NCBI GenBank assembly: GCA_017656235.1
Contig: JACDOF010000003.1
Span: 169,654-233,653, forward strand
DNA length: 64,000 nt
Direction of reading: 5' to 3'
Source: Brevibacillus sp.
GTDB lineage: Bacteria > Bacillota > Bacilli > Brevibacillales > Brevibacillaceae
Each line of letters begins with the position of its first letter. The stretch's first letter is position 1. The translations under genes and the position numbers were made by a program. The notes below the pieces were generated by a model. That model had not been told where the DNA came from. It did no database searches and saw nothing but the letters and a program-made list of their open reading frames with translations. Positions 36,948-45,203 of the stretch are shown piece after piece.

Positions 36948-37724
36948 ATGTCGATGTTTAAAAAGTTGTTGGCAAGCGTTGGAATCGGTTCGGCCAAAGT
37001 GGATGCCCGGCTGCACAACGATTCGCTGATGCCGGGAGAGACCGTCAGCGGTGAGGTACATATCGTTGGCGGAGAAGTGACGCAGGAGATTGACGACATC
37101 TACATGTACGTGATAACGCATTACGAGCGGGAATATGACGACAAGAAAGTGAAAGAAGAGTGCATCCTGGGCAAGCACCGACTGGCGGAGCGCTTTACGC
37201 TGAAGTCGGAAGAGACCAAGGTAATCCCGTTTTCCTTCCAGCTTCCGTATGAGACTCCATTGACCATCGGACGCCAGCCGGTCTACCTGCGTACGGGGCT
37301 TGACATCAAGAATGCGATTGACCCTGCCGATTCCGATTATATTGAAGTTCGTCCCACTCCGTTGATGAGCAAGGTGCTGGACGCCGTGAAGGAAATCGGT
37401 TTCCAGCTGTACAAGGTGGACTGTGAGTACAATCGTTATCTTGGCAGGACCTACCCTTTTGTTCAGGAATTTGAGTTCCGCCCGACCGGCAGGTACCGCA
37501 GCCGTTTGGACGAGCTGGAAGTCATTTTCTTCCTGCGGGGGGATGAGCTTGAGGTGTTGATGCAGATTGACAAGCGGGCGAGAGGTTTGCTTGGTGCATT
37601 GGAGGAAGCATTCAACATGGATGAGCGGTATGCACGGATTCGCCTGACGGCGGCTGACGCTGAACGGCCGACATCCCATCTGGCTCAGGCCATTGACCAC
37701 GTGATCCAACAGAATCTGCGCTGA
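36948..37724 (+). CDS. spo0M: Sporulation control protein Spo0M
   Basis: 258 residues with the arrestin-like SpoOM fold. It begins SMFKKLLASVGIGSAKVD, typical for the family, and continues with LMPGETVSGEVHIVGG and IDDIYMYVITHYERE. In B. subtilis it affects early sporulation and cell morphology and is expressed under sigma-H. ATG at 36948 follows AAAGGAG by ten bases; longer in-frame starts lack a site. It ends 177 bases before codY. Confidence 0.93.
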   Translation: MSMFKKLLASVGIGSAKVDARLHNDSLMPGETVSGEVHIVGGEVTQEIDDIYMYVITHYEREYDDKKVKEECILGKHRLAERFTLKSEETKVIPFSFQLPYETPLTIGRQPVYLRTGLDIKNAIDPADSDYIEVRPTPLMSKVLDAVKEIGFQLYKVDCEYNRYLGRTYPFVQEFEFRPTGRYRSRLDELEVIFFLRGDELEVLMQIDKRARGLLGALEEAFNMDERYARIRLTAADAERPTSHLAQAIDHVIQQNLR

Positions 37725-37851
37725 CGGCTTAAATTTATTTTGAAATACAGGCCGATCCCTCTTGTGTTCAGGGAGGGAGGCTTGTTTTTTTTTTTCTACC
37801 TTCTGCCAGACAGGAACTGTAAAAATATTTCTCCTCCATGTATGAAGGCAT

Positions 37852-37866
37852 ATTTTTCTGACAATA
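37852..37866 (+). promoter_or_regulatory. Candidate CodY box upstream of codY
   Basis: ATTTTTCTGACAATA matches the CodY consensus AATTTTCWGAAAATT at 12 of 15 positions and lies 36 bases before the codY start, so autoregulation is plausible. Confidence 0.55.
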
Positions 37867-37901
37867 CTGAGTGCAGGAAACCTTACGAGGAGGAAGGAAA
37901 C

Positions 37902-38681
37902 ATGAGTTTATTGGAAAAGACAAGAAGGATTAATACGATGCTGCAGCGAACGATGGGAGGCAGCGGAGTCAGCTATCAGGAGATTGCCCAACTGTTCTCT
38001 GAGGTCATGGCAGCCAATATTTACATTATTACCGCTGACGGCATGATTCTCGGCTGCGGGCTGCAAAGCGAGTTCAGTACGCAGGAAGAGGGGCGGTTCG
38101 CCAACATTCTTCCGGATACATACAACACGCTGCTGTTGGAGGTAGACAGCTCGCTGGCCAACCAGGGCCGTGACAGCAGGTACTGCATGCTTTCGCATGA
38201 GTGGGTGTCGCTTTTGCCGCAAACGATGACGACCATCGTGCCAATCAGTGCGGGGGGCAGCCGTCTGGGGACCCTGGTGCTTTTGCGGCCCGTTGGAAGG
38301 TTTGAGACGGATGACCTGATACTGGCTGAGATTGGGGCAACAGTAATCGGAATGAAGATTGTCCGTCACCGCACCGAACAGATTGAGACCGAAGTACGCG
38401 ACAAAACGTTTGCCAAGATTGCGTTAGCCTCACTTTCCTACAGCGAGCAGATTGCGATTGAGAAGATCATGGAGCAGCTTGACGCAAAAGAAGGACTGCT
38501 GGTAGCCAGTCAGCTTGCTGATCAGGCCGGTCTGACCCGTTCGGTGATTGTCAATGCACTGCGCAAGCTGGCGAGTGCCGGTGTGCTGGAATCCCGTTCA
38601 TTGGGCATGAAGGGGACCTATATCAAAGTGCTCAATGACAAGTTCCAGGCGGAGTTAAACAAACTGAAAACCTCTTCCTGA
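37902..38681 (+). CDS. codY: GTP-sensing global regulator CodY
   Basis: 259 residues, the normal family length. The N-terminal GAF domain (about 1-155) binds branched-chain amino acids; the C-terminal winged helix contains the almost invariant TRSVIVNALRKL and SRSLGMKGTYIKVLN segments. CodY represses adaptive genes when GTP and Ile/Leu/Val are plentiful. AGGAGG precedes the ATG. It stands alone here, not behind xerC-hslV-hslU as in most Bacillales, and its N-terminal half looks more diverged than its DNA-binding half. It may be a relocated single copy or a second paralogue; the window cannot decide. Confidence 0.93.
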   Translation: MSLLEKTRRINTMLQRTMGGSGVSYQEIAQLFSEVMAANIYIITADGMILGCGLQSEFSTQEEGRFANILPDTYNTLLLEVDSSLANQGRDSRYCMLSHEWVSLLPQTMTTIVPISAGGSRLGTLVLLRPVGRFETDDLILAEIGATVIGMKIVRHRTEQIETEVRDKTFAKIALASLSYSEQIAIEKIMEQLDAKEGLLVASQLADQAGLTRSVIVNALRKLASAGVLESRSLGMKGTYIKVLNDKFQAELNKLKTSS

Positions 38682-38730
38682 TAGCGCAAACCTGCACCCT
38701 TGGTTGCGAATGAATTTGCAGGGCAAAAAA

Positions 38731-38778
38731 ACGTTCTCCCTTGATCAAACTACCGTCTTGGGAAGGACGTTTTTTTTG
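38731..38778 (+). terminator. codY terminator
   Basis: ACGTTCTCCC (38731-38740) pairs with GGGAAGGACGT (38760-38770) apart from small mismatches, followed by nine T residues. The A run before it would also serve the minus strand. Confidence 0.8.
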
Positions 38779-38795
38779 TTTGGGAAACAGGAAAT

Positions 38796-39084
38796 TTGAT
38801 CCAATACCCGGGCCGGTTGGGGTCGTTGGGCAGCATGTACACCCTGCTGATTGCGGTTGGTCTGATGGCACCGCTCAGTTCGGCCGGGGCACAGGCCCTG
38901 CTGCCGCAGTTGATCGGGGACAAAGAGTTGTGGATAAACAGCACTGGTTTTTGTCGCAGGCATCAGGCCGCTGCTGGCAGCGGCAGCATTCCTCTGAATC
39001 CTCATCGGCGCAGCTGCTTATTATCCGCTGCGTAAACTGGACAAAGGTTCTACCAGCGGTTCCCTAAAGGACGATCCGTTTTAA
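38796..39084 (+). pseudogene. Remnant of an MFS transporter gene
   Basis: One frame from 38796 reads LLIAVGLMAPLSSAGAQALL and PQLIGDKELW, which looks like the conserved middle of an MFS exporter, then loses sense. A different frame from 39010 to the TAA at 39084 reads AAAYYPLRKLDKGSTSGSL and KDDPF, a typical polar C-terminal tail of such a carrier. The two pieces are joined by a short frameshifted stretch, so most of the gene is deleted. No start or ribosome-binding site remains. Confidence 0.6.
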
Positions 39085-39156
39085 GGAAATCCTAACATGT
39101 GCCGGGTATATGGAGCATGTCCTTGGTGAAGCCTATTCGTAGGGGGTGATGTGAAG

Positions 39157-39378
39157 ATGCCAATCGTCAAATGCAGCGTATCCAACTGCACTTACTGGGC
39201 CCAGGGGAACAACTGCAATGCGGACATGATCATGGTGGAAGTGGACCGCCATTCCCGTGCACGGCTCTCGGAAGAGTTCGCCGACGAATATCGTCACAGT
39301 GACGATCACAAGGATGCGGCAGACGATTCTGCCGAAACCTGTTGTCACACCTTCAAAAAGAAAGAAGCCTCCGCCTGA
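39157..39378 (+). CDS. DUF1540 cysteine-rich protein
   Basis: 73 residues. The N-terminal half has the DUF1540 pattern VKCSVSNCTYWAQGNNCNA, three cysteines that probably bind zinc, with two more cysteines near the end (TCCHTF). Such proteins are common in spore formers; their function is unknown. ATG at 39157 follows GGGGGTGA by ten bases. A strong terminator follows. Confidence 0.82.
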   Translation: MPIVKCSVSNCTYWAQGNNCNADMIMVEVDRHSRARLSEEFADEYRHSDDHKDAADDSAETCCHTFKKKEASA

Positions 39379-39385
39379 CGGTCGC

Positions 39386-39426
39386 AAAAAGACGTATCCG
39401 GCTGTTTCTGATGGATACGTCTTTTT
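39386..39426. terminator. Bidirectional terminator after the DUF1540 gene
   Basis: Fourteen-bp perfect stem AAAAAGACGTATCC/GGATACGTCTTTTT, with A run on the left and T run on the right. Confidence 0.92.
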
Positions 39427-39434
39427 GTTTTGGC

Positions 39435-39611
39435 AAGCTGGGCCGACCCCAGGTTGTGCAAGGTATGCTCCTTTGCCAAATCGTAGCCGCAGCAGTCAGC
39501 GAGGGGCAAGTTTTTGCCAGACGCCTCCTTCATCAAAGGCATGATACTGCCGGGATCAGTCAAAGTCCCGTCAATATCAATGCCAATTGTTAGGGGTCTG
39601 CCGGGTTTCAT
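39435..39611 (-). pseudogene. 5' fragment of a HAD-family nucleotidase gene
   Basis: From an ATG at 39611 the protein reads TIGIDIDGTLTDPGSIMPL then MKEASGKNLPLADCCGYDLA, a good match to the start of HAD phosphatases of the 5'-nucleotidase (NT5C/YqfW-like) type with catalytic DIDGT. After about 50 residues the similarity ends and the frame runs into the terminator at 39386-39426. About three quarters of the gene is missing. Confidence 0.65.
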
Positions 39612-39700
39612 CCTCTCGTCTCCAGTTTAAATTGTACACCGAAGACAGAAAATAAGGCTACTTCCTTCAACCTAGTCCATACAGAGAGGATGAGGCAGAA

Positions 39701-40357
39701 ATGGCCAACGAGCAAGACAAGCGTGTGGATGCAGAACAGAAGGAAGCAGCACCGGTCATCCCGTCCACCGGTGAACACAATCTGTTTACGGAAAAGATGG
39801 ACACCGAGATTGCTGCCGACACATGGATGGGAGCGGTATTGAATCCAGACGCCAGCAAGCCTGACGGAAACATCTCGTACGATCCTCGTACCCAGACGGA
39901 GCGCTATGAAGGAAGCGTGGACACACCGGATGCACAAGGGACAGCAGCGGACAATGGTGCTGAGGCAGAGCAGGTTGCCCGTGCCAACCGCGTGGCAGAC
40001 ACCGCCCATGAGCGTACAGACGTGGGGGTGGCTGACTATGAGACTTCGACGGAAATCGCCCCTCCGCTGCAAACGGATGGAACGCGTGGAGAAAATGAGG
40101 AAAACCGCCAACGATCGCAATGGGACAATAGAGCCGATAACGAGGCGGATGCCGGCAGCGGTCTCGGCTGGATCGGCCTGGGTGCCTCCATCCTCTCCCT
40201 GTTCTTGCTGCCTTACCTCATGGCTCCGGTGGGGATCGTACTTGGCTATTTGGCCTTCCGGCGAAACGCCAGGACGCTCGGTACCTGGGCGATGATCATC
40301 GGTGCCCTGGCCATCCTCGGGGCCTTGCTGTTCGCTCCCTTTTTCACTGCGCGGTAA
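39701..40357 (+). CDS. Membrane protein with long hydrophilic N-terminus
   Basis: 218 residues. About 150 polar, acidic residues (probably disordered) precede two hydrophobic segments (about 152-178 and 188-213): WIGLGASILSLFLLPYLMAP and TWAMIIGALAILGALLF, separated by YLAFRRNAR. This two-helix end resembles DUF4190-type domains, where GxxLGxxAxxRAR-like loops are usual. Function unknown. AGAGAGGATGAGG precedes the ATG. A terminator follows immediately. Confidence 0.72.
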   Translation: MANEQDKRVDAEQKEAAPVIPSTGEHNLFTEKMDTEIAADTWMGAVLNPDASKPDGNISYDPRTQTERYEGSVDTPDAQGTAADNGAEAEQVARANRVADTAHERTDVGVADYETSTEIAPPLQTDGTRGENEENRQRSQWDNRADNEADAGSGLGWIGLGASILSLFLLPYLMAPVGIVLGYLAFRRNARTLGTWAMIIGALAILGALLFAPFFTAR

Positions 40358-40362
40358 CACCC

Positions 40363-40391
40363 CCTCCCCGCATAGGGGAGGTTTTATTTTT
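40363..40391 (+). terminator. Rho-independent terminator
   Basis: Seven-bp stem CCTCCCC/GGGGAGG with a five-base loop, then TTTTATTTTT. Confidence 0.9.
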
Positions 40392-40429
40392 GACAGTCAA
40401 TTGACTAAATTCTGATAAGGTGATATTTT
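40390..40429 (+). promoter_or_regulatory. Promoter and palindromic operator of the ABC-ligase operon
   Basis: Two overlapping promoters are possible: TTGACA (40390-40395), 17 bp, TGATAA; and TTGACT (40401-40406), 17 bp, TATTTT (40424-40429). The perfect palindrome AGTCAATTGACT (40395-40406) covers the second -35 and, with the upstream TTGAC, makes three alternating half-sites. This looks like a repressor operator; the regulator is not in the window. Confidence 0.55.
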
Positions 40430-40480
40430 CGTAATTGTATTAATAATCTGTTTTTGTAATCTGAATCAAGGGGGAACGCC

Positions 40481-41269
40481 ATGTCTCTTCTGGAGGTTGA
40501 CAAGGTTTCACTCCACTTTGGCGGTGTCTTGGCATTGTCCGAGGTTTGTTTTCAGGTTGAAAAGGGAGAAATCTTTGCCTTGATTGGTCCAAACGGAGCG
40601 GGAAAAACGAGCATGTTGAACTGTATCAGCGGATTGTACGCACCTTCATCCGGCAGTATACGCTTTAGAGGGGAAGAACTGCTTGGTCTGCCTCCCCACA
40701 AGCGGGCGGCGAAAGGGATCGCCCGCGCTTTTCAAAACATCGAACTGTTCAAGCATATGACAGTATTGGAAAATTTGATGTTGGGAAGGCACGTCAGGAT
40801 GAGGTCGGGGTTGTTGGCCGGAGGGCTCTACTGGGGAAAGGCAGCTCGGGAAGAGGCTGAACACCGGGAGGCGGTCGAGGAAATCATTGACTTTTTGGAG
40901 ATACAGGCGATCCGGCACAAGCCGGTGGGGACGTTATCATACGGTCTTCAAAAACGGGTGGAAGTCGGTCGAGCGCTCGCTCTGTCGCCGGAACTGCTTT
41001 TGCTCGATGAACCAATGGCCGGAATGAACAGCGAAGAAAAGGAGGACATGGCTCGATTTATCATCGACATCCACGAAGAGCGTGACGTCACGATCATTTT
41101 GATCGAACACGATATGGGGGTGGTGATGGAACTGTCTCACCACATTGCCGTGCTTGATTTCGGCCGCTGCATCGGGTTTGGTACACCGGACGAGATTCAG
41201 TCCAATCCCCGGGTGATTGAGGCGTACCTTGGCCAAGCGGAAAGCGAGGAGGTTGGCAGCAGCGCATGA
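40481..41269 (+). CDS. livG: ABC transporter ATPase, LivG type
   Basis: 262 residues. Walker A GPNGAGKT at about 36-43, ABC signature LSYGLQKRVE, Walker B LLLLDEPMAGM and H-loop IEHDMGVV. The long insertion after the Q-loop (GRHVRMRSGLLAGGLYWG) is characteristic of LivG-type subunits of branched-chain amino acid importers. AAGGGGGA precedes the ATG. It overlaps the following ligase gene by four bases. Confidence 0.95.
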   Translation: MSLLEVDKVSLHFGGVLALSEVCFQVEKGEIFALIGPNGAGKTSMLNCISGLYAPSSGSIRFRGEELLGLPPHKRAAKGIARAFQNIELFKHMTVLENLMLGRHVRMRSGLLAGGLYWGKAAREEAEHREAVEEIIDFLEIQAIRHKPVGTLSYGLQKRVEVGRALALSPELLLLDEPMAGMNSEEKEDMARFIIDIHEERDVTIILIEHDMGVVMELSHHIAVLDFGRCIGFGTPDEIQSNPRVIEAYLGQAESEEVGSSA

Positions 41270-43188
41270 AGACGGAGACCTTGCCGCAATGGTTGGTTGA
41301 AAAGGCAACGCGAATTCCGGATCAGGCCGCCATGCGTGAAAAGGAGTTCGGCATCTGGCAGGAACGCACCTGGAGCGAATTGTTGTCAGATGTGAAAGCG
41401 TTTTCGTTGGGCCTGAGAGAACTTGGTTTTCAACCAAATGACAAGCTGGCGATTATCGGTGACAATCGTCCGGAGTGGATTATCGCGCAGACCGCCGCCC
41501 AAGCGGCGGGAGGCGTGTCCGTCGGCATCTATCAAGACTCTCTGCCAAAAGAAATCGCCTATGTGCTCTATCATGCGGACGCCAAACTGGTCGTGGTCGA
41601 AGATCAGGAACAGGTGGACAAACTGCTGGAGATTGAGGCGGAGATCCCCCGTGTGGAGAAAATCATCTATTACGACCGAAAAGGAATGCGCCATTATTCC
41701 CATCCATTGCTGGCCGAGTTTGCTCACATCCAACATTTGGGGAGACAAAGCGCCGCCTGGGAGACTTCGCTGTTTTATGACGCTGTCGAGCAGGGGGCTG
41801 CCGACGATGCTGCCATTCTCTGCTATACGTCAGGTACCACTGGCTTTCCCAAAGGGGCGATGCTGACACACCGAAACCTGCTGAACATGACGGAGAGCCT
41901 GTTTGCCCTCGATCCGCTGACAGACAAAGACGAATATCTCTCTTTCCTGCCGCTCGCCTGGATCGGCGAGCAGATGATGGCGATCTCGGGTGCGTTCCTT
42001 GTTGGTTTTACGGTTAACTTTCCCGAAGAGACGTCGACGGTTCAAGCAGATCTGAGAGAGATAGGACCGCATGTCATGTTTTCTCCTCCCCGCATCTGGG
42101 AAGACATGGTCTCACGCGTACAGGTAAGGCTTCAAGATGCCGGTTGGTTTAAACGGAAGATGTACGAATTGTTTCGGCCGTTCGGCGAACGGAGGGCGGA
42201 GGCGTCGATCAGTGGGAAAAAGTTGAACATATGGGAGAAGCTGATGTACTGGCTGGGCGATTACCTCGTCTTTTCGGCGATCAAGGATCATCTGGGACTC
42301 CTTCGCTTGAAGCGGGCGTACACCGGGGGAGCCGCACTTGGTTCGGATGTGACGAAGTTTTTTCACAGCATGGGTGTCAACTTGAAGCAAATCTACGGTC
42401 AGACGGAAATTGCCGGGATTGCCATCGTTCATCACGACGGGCGTATCAAGTTTGACACCGTGGGGGAGCCGATTCCAGGGACAGAGATGCGCATCTCGGA
42501 TAAAGGTGAGATCCTCTTGAAAAGCGCCAGTGTCTTCGCCGGGTACTACAAAAACGAACAGGCGACCCGTGAGACGATTTGCGATGGTTGGCTGCACACC
42601 GGTGACGCTGGCTATATTGACGAGGATGGCCATCTGGTGGTCATCGACCGCCTCAAAGATGTGATTCGGCTGGAGTCTGGCGAGATGTTCTCGCCACAGT
42701 ACATCGAAAACAAACTGAAGTTCAGTCCCTATATTAAAGAAGCGGTGGCGGTAGGGACGGATCGGCCCTATGTAGCGGCCATCCTGAACATTGACATGGC
42801 CAATGTGGGCCGCTGGGCAGAAGGAAATCAAGTGGCATACACAACCTACACCGATTTGTCGCAAAAATCGGAAGTTTTGCGGTTGATTCGGCAAGAAGTA
42901 GCACGGGTCAACCAGAGCCTGCCGGAAAAAGCGAGGGTAAAACGGTTCGTGCTGCTTTACAAGGAACTGGACGCGGATGACGAGGAGCTGACCAGAACCA
43001 GGAAGGTACGCCGCGGTTTTATCAGCAAAAAGTACGAGAAGGTGCTTGACGGTTTGTACGGGGAGAACAAACTGCTTGACGTTGAGGGAACGATCAAGTA
43101 CCGCGATGGGAAAGAAGCGACGATTCGGGCACGAATGGAGGTTGTTGATGTGGAAGAACAGCAAACTTCGGACGGGGAGGTTGCGTAA
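41266..43188 (+). CDS. AMP-forming acyl-CoA synthetase
   Basis: 640 residues. Adenylate-forming enzyme that activates a carboxylic acid to acyl-AMP and then to acyl-CoA. The P-loop motif YTSGTTGFPKGAML is at about 187-200, IYGQTEIAG follows near residue 376, the hinge GWLHTGDAGYIDEDGHL is at about 443, and the C-terminal lysine segment lies in RTRKVRRGFI. The size and the VGRW-type C-terminal region place it among long-chain (FadD-like) ligases. Being inside a Liv-type ABC operon, it probably activates the imported compound. ATG overlaps the livG stop; its own stop overlaps livH by one base. Confidence 0.92.
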   Translation: MKTETLPQWLVEKATRIPDQAAMREKEFGIWQERTWSELLSDVKAFSLGLRELGFQPNDKLAIIGDNRPEWIIAQTAAQAAGGVSVGIYQDSLPKEIAYVLYHADAKLVVVEDQEQVDKLLEIEAEIPRVEKIIYYDRKGMRHYSHPLLAEFAHIQHLGRQSAAWETSLFYDAVEQGAADDAAILCYTSGTTGFPKGAMLTHRNLLNMTESLFALDPLTDKDEYLSFLPLAWIGEQMMAISGAFLVGFTVNFPEETSTVQADLREIGPHVMFSPPRIWEDMVSRVQVRLQDAGWFKRKMYELFRPFGERRAEASISGKKLNIWEKLMYWLGDYLVFSAIKDHLGLLRLKRAYTGGAALGSDVTKFFHSMGVNLKQIYGQTEIAGIAIVHHDGRIKFDTVGEPIPGTEMRISDKGEILLKSASVFAGYYKNEQATRETICDGWLHTGDAGYIDEDGHLVVIDRLKDVIRLESGEMFSPQYIENKLKFSPYIKEAVAVGTDRPYVAAILNIDMANVGRWAEGNQVAYTTYTDLSQKSEVLRLIRQEVARVNQSLPEKARVKRFVLLYKELDADDEELTRTRKVRRGFISKKYEKVLDGLYGENKLLDVEGTIKYRDGKEATIRARMEVVDVEEQQTSDGEVA

Positions 43189-44072
43189 TGGACATGTTCT
43201 TGCAGCTTCTGGTGATCGGTCTGGCGGTTGGAAGCATCTACGCCCTGGTAGCGTTGGGGTTTGTCCTGATCTACAAATCGAGTGATGCGATCAATTTTGC
43301 TCAGGGCGAGTTCCTTCTGGTCGGTACATACGTGTGCCTAACGCTGATCACAGCTTACAACATCCCGTTTCTGCCTGCTCTCCTGCTCACCTTGCTTTTC
43401 AGCGCACTGCTCGGATTGGTCGTGGAACGGATGGTGCTGAGACCGTTCATCGGTGAACCAGTCATCTCGATGATCATGGCTACGATAGGACTGTCCAGCT
43501 TCATGGCCGGCTGCGTCCATCTTTTCTGGGGAACCGATACCCAAGTGTTTCCAAAGGTATTTCCCGACACCCCCGTACAGATCGGACCGGTGGTTGTCGC
43601 CCAGGTCTATCTTTGGTCCCTGTTGACGGTGCTGGCACTGCTTGCCGTGTTTACGCTCTTCTTCAAGTACTCCAAAATGGGCATCGCCATGCGGGCGACA
43701 GCAGATGACCAGCAGGCTGCTCTCTCAATGGGAATCAGCGTGAAAAAAGTGTTTGCCGCGACCTGGGCCATCTCCGCGATTGTCTCTGCCGTAGGTGGTG
43801 TTTTGCTGGGCAACATCAATGGCGTCAACTCCTCACTGGCGGCGATCGGGCTGAAAGTGCTGCCGGTTGCGCTGCTGGGCGGTTTGGACAGCGTTCCCGG
43901 GGCAATCGTCGGCGGTTTTATTATCGGCATCCTGGAAAGCCTGGCCGGAGGATATCTCGATCAGTATCTGGGTGGCGGCGTCAAAGAAGTCGTGCCATTT
44001 GTCGTACTCGTACTCATCCTGATGTTGAAGCCATACGGATTGTTTGGAAAACGCGAGATCGAAAGGGTGTGA
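43188..44072 (+). CDS. livH: ABC transporter permease, LivH type
   Basis: 294 residues with about eight membrane segments. It begins LQLLVIGLAVGSIYALVALG and contains INFAQGEFLLVG, both standard in LivH permeases, and AVALLGG-type LLGGLDSVPGAIVGGF near the C-terminus. TAATG overlap with the ligase gene shows translational coupling. Confidence 0.94.
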   Translation: MDMFLQLLVIGLAVGSIYALVALGFVLIYKSSDAINFAQGEFLLVGTYVCLTLITAYNIPFLPALLLTLLFSALLGLVVERMVLRPFIGEPVISMIMATIGLSSFMAGCVHLFWGTDTQVFPKVFPDTPVQIGPVVVAQVYLWSLLTVLALLAVFTLFFKYSKMGIAMRATADDQQAALSMGISVKKVFAATWAISAIVSAVGGVLLGNINGVNSSLAAIGLKVLPVALLGGLDSVPGAIVGGFIIGILESLAGGYLDQYLGGGVKEVVPFVVLVLILMLKPYGLFGKREIERV

Positions 44073-44076
44073 GTAC

Positions 44077-45138
44077 ATGAGAAGCCCGTTTGTCAGTGAG
44101 TGCGGCGAGTTTTGTACCAGCTATCGTGCAGATATGGCCCTGTATAAAATCCCGCGCATCCGGTATCGGGTGTACGGCGTGCTGTTTCTCTTTCTAATGC
44201 TCCCCTGGTTCGTCTCGGAGTACGCTACAAGCCTGGCGACACTTTGCGCCATTGCCTCGATTGGGGCAATCGGGCTAAACATCCTGACCGGATTTACAGG
44301 TCAGATCTCAATCGGCGTGGGCGCTTTTTTAGGTGTGGGAGGGTACACGTCCGCCGTATTGACGACTACGTGGGGCCTGTCCTTCTGGATCGCGCTCCCC
44401 CTTGCCGGTTTGGTCACGGCTCTCGTAGGGGCACTGTTCGGCATCCCTTCGCTTCGCTTGAAGGGACTGTACCTGGCAATGGCGACACTGGCGGCGCAGG
44501 TAATCATCCTGTATACAATCAATCACTGGGATGGGCTGACAGGAGGAACGGGCGGCATGATTTTGGCCCGCCCGACGCTGGGGGGGTTTTCGTTTGACTC
44601 CGAGATGAGCTATTACTACCTTACGTTAACCATTCTGGTAGGGGCATTCATCTTTACGTCCAACTTGTTCCGCACGAGGACGGGGCGGGCATTTATCGCA
44701 GTGCGTGATCGTGATCTGGCAGCCGAAGTCATGGGGATCAACCTGTTTCGCTACAAGGTGCTGGCATTTGCGATCAGTTCGTTTTTCGTCGGGCTTGCCG
44801 GTGCGTTGATGGGACACTACACAATGGTCATCTCTCCTGAACACTTTGATATCGGTGTATCCATCGAATATCTGGCGATGATTTTGATCGGCGGTCTGGG
44901 AAGTGTCGTCGGCTCGATCTTTGGGGCCGTTTTTATTACACTGCTGCCGGTGGTGCTGCGTGAATTGATCGACATCGTGACCGTTTATCTGCCGCAAGCG
45001 ACGGAGCACTTCGGCGCCTTGCGCCAGATGATTTTTGGGGCAATTGTCATTGTGTTTTTGATCTACGAACCGGAGGGGCTGGCCAAGATGTGGCGCAACT
45101 TCAAGGATTCCTGCAAGCTGTGGCCCTTCTCTTATTAG
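44077..45138 (+). CDS. livM: ABC transporter permease, LivM type
   Basis: 353 residues, about nine or ten membrane segments. Family features include GLNILTGFTGQISIGVGAF and the cytoplasmic EAA-like segment GRAFIAVRDRDLAAEVMGI. The first 45 residues are polar and longer than usual. ATG at 44077 was chosen since AAAGGGTG lies upstream and the gene then starts just after livH ends. Confidence 0.93.
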   Translation: MRSPFVSECGEFCTSYRADMALYKIPRIRYRVYGVLFLFLMLPWFVSEYATSLATLCAIASIGAIGLNILTGFTGQISIGVGAFLGVGGYTSAVLTTTWGLSFWIALPLAGLVTALVGALFGIPSLRLKGLYLAMATLAAQVIILYTINHWDGLTGGTGGMILARPTLGGFSFDSEMSYYYLTLTILVGAFIFTSNLFRTRTGRAFIAVRDRDLAAEVMGINLFRYKVLAFAISSFFVGLAGALMGHYTMVISPEHFDIGVSIEYLAMILIGGLGSVVGSIFGAVFITLLPVVLRELIDIVTVYLPQATEHFGALRQMIFGAIVIVFLIYEPEGLAKMWRNFKDSCKLWPFSY

Positions 45139-45203
45139 GGATGCAAAAACGCTGAAAAACTCAGAGCCGTAACGCCTATATCAAAATGAACGGGGGAGTT
45201 CAG

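Noticed and set aside
40405..40420. CodY box in the ABC-ligase promoter
   Set aside because: AAATTCTGATAAGG matches only about 9 of 15 positions, too weak to claim.
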